64,000 bases of DNA from the NCBI GenBank assembly GCA_029851415.1, contig CM056741.1, positions 163,667,685 to 163,731,684 on the forward strand. The letters run 5' to 3'. Below, in pieces: positions 57,145-64,000 of this stretch. A program made the translations under genes and the position numbers. Numbering within the stretch: position 1 is the stretch's first letter; the number at the start of each line of letters is the position of its first letter. The notes beneath the pieces are model-generated. The model was not told the origin of the DNA and did no database searches. It saw only the letters and a list, made by a program, of their open reading frames with translations. Origin of the DNA: Eretmocerus hayati. Lineage: Eukaryota > Arthropoda > Insecta > Hymenoptera > Aphelinidae.

Positions 57145-58313
57145 AATGTGTTCTCGCAGGCGTTTGATTGGATTCATTATAGTAGAACTTGCATATGCAT
57201 CTGATGGCGCAGATGCATATGCAGATTTTGATTGATTTGATAAGGTGTTTTTTCTTCAGATGTTTCAGTAACATCGAGCAATTCTGCTACCGCTGATTTT
57301 TTGTTTTTGTCAACATTTATTTAATCAAGATAATAAAGTTCATTATTGAATCTGAGTATTTCATTATTACTATAAGTGCGAGTTTCTTACCTATAGCACA
57401 ATCATGACTTGAGAACCATACAATTCTGAATTTCTTACGATTTCATTATATAGACCTTGTTTTTTCTTATGAAAGTTTCATTATGTAGAACTTGAAATTG
57501 ACATCATGAATTGCTTTTTGGATGCTTGAGTTATGATTTTGCTATAAGTGACAAACTCCTGCTTCAATTTTCTCCATTCAATTCATCCTATACCTCCAAA
57601 ATAATCAAAATGAATCCTACTCCTGACAATGTCGGCAAGTTTATTTAGTAAAGTGTCTAACTGATTGAAGACACCGATTCGATGCAATTTTCAGGGATGT
57701 ATAGTTGCGAAGCTTCATTTTTTTGACAAGGATAACCATTGCTTGGAAAACTCATGAAGTCATGATAGTAACTGAAATTTCCATCACTCTTGCTTTCTCG
57801 ATTTTTCATCAATTTCTAGGGCACGTCGGGGGTTCGGATTATGCTTTTTCTCTGTTTGATCATTGCCAATGCAAATAGAAAAAGCAAAAGCGAAGCAGCA
57901 GACGAGCAAGTTCAAGGTAATTTTCAGTTTTTTAAGGGTCCCGGCAAATCATATTCGCTGAAATTTCAGTGGAAATTCTCACTGGTGAATCAGTGAAGCT
58001 CACTGATCAATCAGTGATACTCACTGAAGCTTCAGTGACACTCACTGAAACTTCAGTGATCAGGACCCGTCCGACCCCCGACGTCACTGAAGTTTCAGTG
58101 AATTATCTCACTGATTCTTCAGTGACCCTCACTGAAACTTCAGTGATCAGGACCCGTCCGACCCTCGAGGTCACTGAAATTTCAGTGAGGGTCACTGATG
58201 ACTTCAGTGCATATGCACTGAAGCCCCAGTGCACATGCACTGAAGTCATCAGTCAAAGTTGATCCGTAATGCACTGAAGTTCAGTGGATTCTCACTGATG
58301 GATACGGAGAGAG
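57145..58313. repeat. Right long terminal inverted repeat, outer part
   Basis: Reverse complement of 49388-50556. It resumes with AATGTGTTCTCGCAGGCG directly after the second copy of the target duplication (57136-57144). Small differences from the left arm, such as CCCCAGTGCACATGCACTG near 58225, show the arms have begun to diverge. Confidence 0.85.
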
Positions 58314-58315
58314 TA

Positions 58316-59465
58316 CTCATTTGCTAAAGAATGCATCAGGATATTGACTGCGTTCGCACGAAAAAACATATGGATCATGATACTGATCGAGAGGCTTCGA
58401 CATTATTTTGATGCTTTGACAAAATGAAACAGGATTCACTCTTTCAGGTGTTATGAAAAAATGTTCATCGTCCAACCAATGAGATATTGAAGCAACCGGA
58501 TTCATACACTTCGATGAAGAGGATTTGTGAAATCGATTCGATACTTTTTCTGGCTCTGATGCATGTTATTTGTGTTATTTATACTTTTGAGAGAATATTT
58601 CATGTAATTTTCTCATACAATCTGGTACAATCTAATTTTGAAAGGAACATGCATGACTACAATGTGAAAGTCTAAATCCTTTCATCGTGGTTTGCCAAAA
58701 AAACTTGGAAGATATAAGGAATTCAAGTTGAATCCGGTTAGCTGTGCATCTGATGGGGATAGAGTTGCTCAATTAAGTTCAATAATTGGTCGGTCATTGT
58801 CTCGTTCACTTATACCTTAACAGTTTTCAGATCAGTTCAATGGTCTACAAAAATTGTAAGATACTTTCGTCTCGTTTCTCAGAAACCACGTCTGATCTAT
58901 CGAATTATAAACTTCTTCGATGAGTACGGAATGGTCACGGTCTGTTGGACGTAGATGGGAGCCACAACCTTTTGGCACGATATTTAATTAAAGTGACAGA
59001 GTCGAATGCTCAGGCTCACAGAGCTACAAACCATGACATTAACATTGGCAATATACCTATATCTATGAATTTTCAACGTGGGCCTATGTATGGACAATGC
59101 TAATGTCATAGGCTGTAGCTCCAAAATATGTGAGCGTTGAGTTCTGTGTATTTCATTATTTTCATTCTTTGGTATACCAAACGGATATAATCCTCTAAAA
59201 TTCAACCGAATCCACGATCGACAGATCATGTCCTCTCTTTGGTGTTGACTGAATTTTCTTGAGTCGTATAGTATTTTTTTTGGCAAACTGTCAGCCGATG
59301 AGATCATTGAGAGACATTTTCTACACGAAATCATTCAAAACTGGTCGATTGGAAAATGACTACTTTACGGTTGAAATAGCGCATTCTTACAGTCGATGAT
59401 TCTAATAAAATTGTGGATCTATTAGACACGGTAGCTGTCCACGTGGTGTTCGACGATATCACATT
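58316..59465. other. No gene; small inverted repeat at about 59006-59140
   Basis: AT-rich sequence. GAATGCTCAGGCTCACAGAGCTAC at 59009 pairs imperfectly with GTAGCTCCAAAATATGTGAGCG near 59114, and CATGACATTAACATTG pairs with CAATGCTAATGTCATAG. The GAGCTACAG...CATTA order recalls the foldback at 1-337, so it may be a distant relative. Confidence 0.4.
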
Positions 59466-60180
59466 TAAAGTGAGTGTACCCAGCTTGACCCTATTATGCC
59501 ATTTTCTCGACAACTCTGGTCTGCCTCAACACTTTCCAACGTACTTTAGCTCATCCAGAAGCTTGTCTCAAGACCATTAGAATGAGCTGAAATACGTTCA
59601 ATTTCAACTGACTGGAGTTGAGCTGTCGTAATTTTCCCAAAATATCCGTTTTTATCGGCGTGCAACCATATTTGGAACTTTTCACCGGTCTCAATCACCA
59701 TGTTAAACTTATTTTGACGTGATAAATACGTTCTGAGTGGTGAAGAAATTCGTAACTACACGTCTCTTCGAGATAACCATATGGGGGCATGTTGGATACA
59801 CTCCGAAGTTGGCCTTCTTGTTTCACAAATCATCTTATCCGTGTTTTGTTCATTAAATAGCTCTAGGTTAGAGTTTTGCAACTCTCAAAAACGAATTCTA
59901 AAGGCCTTGAAAAAAACTGGATGCACTAGAGTACGTTAAGATTGGTTGAACTAAAGGAGCGTTGTATACTGATGTTATTGAATGCAATTTTCTTTAGGAT
60001 TTCTCACGGAAAATGGAGAATTCACTTTTAATTTTCTGGGGAACGCAGGAATCATTCGGGGTCAATTAAAACCACTTATTTCCTCAAATTTCAAATAATT
60101 AACGTAGAAAAAATTGAGAGAACAGCGAGAGCCCATGTCCGAGATTGGCATATGGGAACAAGTTGGGTACACTTACCTTA
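59466..60180. mobile_element. Inverted-repeat element, TIR TAAGGTRAGTGTACCCAACT (copy 2)
   Basis: Same orientation and layout as 12238-13016. The left end reads TAAAGTGAGTGTACCCAGCT and the right end AGTTGGGTACACTTACCTTA. Shared interior blocks include TCTCTTCGAGATAACCATAT and ATCATCTTATCCGTGTTTTG (divergent). Identity looks moderate, so both copies are old. Confidence 0.7.
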
Positions 60181-61624
60181 CAATAGATACTCAATGGTTC
60201 AAGAGAAGAACGAAAGTAGGTGAAAATAGGACTTGATGTGGCATACATATTTGTTTTTGTCGCGAAGATTATGGTTGTCTGTATGAAAATAGCGTTACCT
60301 CAACAATATTCAGAATGCATTGTCAGTCTCCGCACCGCAATAATTCGATTGTCGCAATCCAAGATTCATACTGGGCTGAAGACAGGAACATCAACATCAA
60401 CAGCATAGTCAATTTTTATTTCTCTACTTACTCATTGTCAGTTACACTCCATTGAGTTGATACGATAGCATACATAATTTTCCGCATGTAATTCCAAAAT
60501 CTGTACGACAAACCGTTTTGTACATGCATGAATCATTTTCGATTGTGTTTTAAAATTAAAATTGACGAGCATCTGGTCGTGTTACAGTGAGCTACAAATG
60601 CTTAGTAATCTCATTCAAAGCATATTACATACCACCTTATAAATATTCAAGAATTCAACAAGATGTAAAAACTATAAGAAACAACCTCAAGCTATACCAT
60701 CCATTCAATATACATTCATATAAATCAGGGCAGATTATTGCCCTTCTCCGAGCCTGAAAAATGTTTTTGGTCAATCATTATGACCTATAACAGTCTAATA
60801 AAATCCCTTGCAACGCATGATTATTTTGTGTCAGCAACCGGGTAGAAAGCTGTGACGATCTTTCGAAAACATTTGATTATACCTCTATAATGATTGAAAT
60901 GAAACAATGTATTCAATAAATACATCCAAGCCAATTCATCGTGATTAGGCTTACGCTTTCAAACTATACGTATCAAATATTCTGGTCTAAACTGAGGTGA
61001 TATACTATACAAAACTAAAATTTATAATACTAAGCAAAAACCAACCAGACTTTTGTGATTATATTGTCAACTCCTACCGTCAAGATATAGGATTAAAATT
61101 TCTAATTACGCAAAAACTTATCCACCAAATTCTCACCGCGACCAGCAGAGCCACGGTTAATACATGTATGCTTTCAAATAAAATAGACCCATTACAAAGG
61201 AAATGGCTTTACATTTAGATAACTCCTGCAAGAATAAGTTGTGTGTGATTTCTTTCGACACAATCGTATCTGTCAGTCAGGAGAATTGAAGTTCACAATT
61301 TAAGCTAAGAAATCTGCGGATCAAATACTTCCCCAAAAAGTGGGCCAGGAGATTCACAAAATGCCTTTGTTAGTGTTCTTTGAATATTCAAATGGTAACT
61401 GATTCCCACAGATATTTTTTGCTGATGGAAAACAAATTTTGTACTCTTTGATTTGAATATGAGTACCGGTTCGTACATTTTGGGTAGTTGTTTCCCGACC
61501 GAGCCAAAGGCGAGGGCGAAAATTATGATAGAGCGCAAACTGTTTTGCCTGAGTGTTGGATTGTACTCTATTTTCTGAAACCTTCACTTACTTGGGCATA
61601 AACCCAGTTTTTGATACCGTTGCG
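60181..61624. other. AT-rich sequence, nothing recognised
   Basis: Short random frames only. A single copy of a GAGCCAAAGGCGAGGG-type box at 61501-61518 resembles the palindromic module of 0.5-3 kb. Confidence 0.3.
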
Positions 61625-62026
61625 ATATGAGTAGTTCCGTGGAAACTTTGAAAAAATGTGTGCCTGCTTGTGCAATTAAAACGCTTGGGAAAAAATTCGC
61701 ACAGGTGATTTTCGACGTTTTTTGGTGCTTTTTTGTCGCAGTCATTAGTTTGGCAATCCAGGGACGCCAAAAAAATTACCATCCAAAAAGGGGTCAAAAT
61801 GTCAGGTCCTTGCGCTGAGGTTCTTCATTTTTTTCGACCTTTGTGAAAAATGAGCGTCGCGGTGGAGATCGTTTGAGATTCGGGCGGGCAAATACATCAA
61901 ATATAATGCTATCAAGCAGCAAATGCCACTGCTATAAGTGCCAAAAGACCACTTTTTGTGTGCCTCACGAGTACGTACATTTTGTGGCGCAATTTTACTT
62001 AAAATTTCCAACGGAACTACTCATAT
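61625..62026. mobile_element. 402-bp foldback MITE with ATATGAGTAGTTCCG termini
   Basis: The left end ATATGAGTAGTTCCGTGGAA is complementary to the right end TTCCAACGGAACTACTCATA (near-perfect over 25 bp). The interior is non-coding. An isolated similar end, ATGAGTGGTTCCGCGGAAAC, occurs at 6848. Confidence 0.65.
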
Positions 62027-64000
62027 ACAATTTTCGATCGTCTAATGCGTAAAGAGAAATTTCGGACAGTGAAAGCATTGGCTCGAGCATTGGTTTACAC
62101 CCAATCGATCGAAACAAAAACATATTACGTTACTGCACACCAACCCATTCAATTTTTTCTTTCATGAATTCTGATATCCAGTATAAATTAAACCAGCGCA
62201 TTTGGCAATATTTCGTGAGGTTTTTACATAAACGTATTGCAGGAATATGGAAAATCCAGGGAAATTTCTAAACATTCAAGAATTATAGCAAATGGAAAAA
62301 CTTTTCGAGAGAATATTGGTTATTTTTGGGAATTCATTTGATCCTCGCCGTTTTTCAAGACCAACGAGACTCTGAACTCGCATCAAGGGAAAACTTTTTA
62401 GTGACGAGCTTACATTTTTCATCAATTTCATAGTACAGAGGAAGAAATAAAAAATTATTTGATCCTCTGAATCTGTCATTTTTTGCAGTTTTGGTACCGT
62501 ATGAAATATATTAAAAATCGAAGTCATATTATTGAAAAATCTGAACGCCGAAAGTTAAGCGAGCCGATAACGAGTTCTTTTATTGGAATGGTTTATTTTC
62601 CAAAATGATTTCACTCTAGCGCGATGAATGATATACTTGATAATAATTTTGTCATCCTCCTGATCTGGGCAGATCATGGATATATTCGAGTCTTGATTGC
62701 CTTCAATGATAACGATCAATATTAGAATTTTGGTCCATAGAAAGATTTAAAATCTACGGTGTAGAACAGGGTTGATGCTGATGATTCATTCTTTCATGTG
62801 ATCTAAATGTACTACTCCTGATATTTTCTGAATGCAGTTGTCATTACTAATCATGATAATATTATAGTATTTTTATTGTATACTAGTCGAATGACATTTT
62901 TACACTAGTTGAAGGTCATATCATGGTGATCGATTTGAGCGATTAGTGCGCGTAAGCAGTCTTAAATTTGAGGCCTCTTTTTTGTGCTTGAGTATTTCGT
63001 GGTTTTTTTCGACTGCAATTCCAATCATATTTCACAGTCTTGCATTATCATGTTTCGTAAAAATTCATAGTTCTCGTGGTCCAAAGTTTGGACTCCAAAC
63101 TCGATAATATGTTATCATTAGGTTAGGAAGTGCTCATACATAACTCATACAACCGAATAATGCTTTAAACTAAAACTACAAAAGTATACATGGATTAACA
63201 AATATCGGAATACGAAAAACTCTCAATAGAGGAATAAACATCTTAGTTCCGTCACTTGGAATACACCTAGGACGCATAAGACTCGAAATTGCGACAGTTT
63301 ATAATTTAATTCGATAATAATCATTTTGTGCTTTAGTAACGTGATAGTTCATATTTTGTTACAGTTTACAACGACTTGCGATACATTCGTTTTAGCCATT
63401 TTGAGCTTTTATTCATTTATTCATTGTGCAAATCAAAAATTCCTGGAATCATATTCATCTCAATAGTGTCCCTCATTATTTAGATGCACTCCTACCTTCA
63501 ATCAACTAAGCTACCATGTATCTGAGAATTTGCCGGGATATGATCATAAATGAATAAATGAATACTCCAATCATTATTGGGACATTATGAGAATCGCAGC
63601 ACAGGAATGAGTTTATGATAAATCAAGATCCGTAGAGACCATTTTCAACGAAAATCACAAGCAACCATCGTTCCAATGCACTTTTCCGAGATGAATTTCG
63701 CGAGAAACAAAAATTACTCATCTGTGAAATTTCAAACAGCCTAAACCATGCATTTTTCCTAAATGTATTTCATATCAACTCCAGTGATCCTCGTATGACA
63801 ACAATTCAACACCAAAATAGCATAAATAGATGATTTTTGCCCTCTTAAAATTACAAAATGATATCTGATAAGATATTTTACTATGGCTCCCGTGACGTCT
63901 CCTAGCTTGGATAGCTGTTTTTGTGCATGCCCAAAATAACAAGCGTGAATTATCTTAGGGCTAAAATTCGTACGGATGACAAATAGAGTTGAGTTTTTCA
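62027..64000. other. AT-rich intergenic sequence, nothing recognised
   Basis: No supported coding frame, RNA gene or repeat with a partner elsewhere in the window. Confidence 0.35.

Larger units (their letters stand above)
49388..58313. mobile_element. TA-flanked element with 1.48-kb terminal inverted repeats, split by a retrotransposon
   Basis: Left arm 49388-50866. Right arm 51551-51861 plus 57145-58313, total 1480 bp. The arms are complementary along their full length with few mismatches. Termini read CTCTCTCCGTATCCATCAGT, flanked by TA at 49386-49387 and 58314-58315. The centre (50867-51550, 684 bp) has no coding frame. Without the nested retrotransposon the element would be 3.64 kb. The TA site suggests a Tc1/mariner-type or related DNA transposon; the unusually long arms make the family uncertain. 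It is non-autonomous. Confidence 0.85.

Overview
The window is eukaryotic nuclear DNA, most likely from an insect. It is AT-rich, with one intron-rich conserved gene set among many interspersed repeats. The gene reads as an invertebrate G-protein-coupled receptor kinase of the GRK2/3 (beta-adrenergic receptor kinase, Drosophila Gprk1) subfamily. Assignment to an order is not possible from this sequence alone. Short TTAGG-like runs (CCTAA CCTAA type) fit an insect but do not prove it.

Layout. 1-6.4 kb: a 337-bp foldback repeat, a 2.5-kb mosaic of palindromic motifs, a 5'-truncated mariner-type MITE, then sequence with no recognisable coding content (probably upstream intron of the kinase). 6.45-22.95 kb (+): fourteen exons of the kinase, giving 648 residues from inside the RGS-homology domain through kinase and PH domains to the stop. 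Roughly 40 N-terminal residues lie on an exon upstream of the window. Introns carry several inverted-repeat elements. 23-33 kb: MITE-type elements with TA, TTAA or unknown target sites, and no recognisable gene. 32.7-33.65 kb: a degenerate AGTGAAA/TTTCACT minisatellite, a CCCA-rich tract and two adjacent hairpins.

35.67-40.92 kb: a complete but apparently non-autonomous LTR retrotransposon. It has two 765-bp LTRs differing at one noticed position, a 5-bp target duplication, a primer-binding site matching the 3' end of tRNA-Arg(UCG), and a G-rich polypurine tract, but no visible gag or pol. The LTR contains a roughly 155-nt module closed by an inverted repeat. Two divergent copies of the module sit in the internal region with compensatory changes in the stems, so it may be a structured RNA domain. 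42.3-46.6 kb: CCCAG/CATCC and GATGA simple-sequence tracts, with a roughly 200-bp double-hairpin insertion inside a tandemly repeated unit.

49.39-58.31 kb: a TA-flanked element with 1.48-kb terminal inverted repeats and a 0.68-kb non-coding centre. Its right arm is split by a 5.27-kb non-LTR retrotransposon with a 9-bp target duplication. The retrotransposon has ORF1 (CCHC knuckle) and ORF2 (AP endonuclease, reverse transcriptase, RNase H). ORF2 is broken by two in-frame stops between reverse transcriptase and RNase H. 58.3-64 kb: further foldback elements and featureless AT-rich sequence.

The host gene is a signalling kinase. Everything else recognisable is mobile or repetitive DNA that has accumulated in its introns and in the downstream intergenic space. 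No RNA gene, CRISPR array or second convincing host gene was found.
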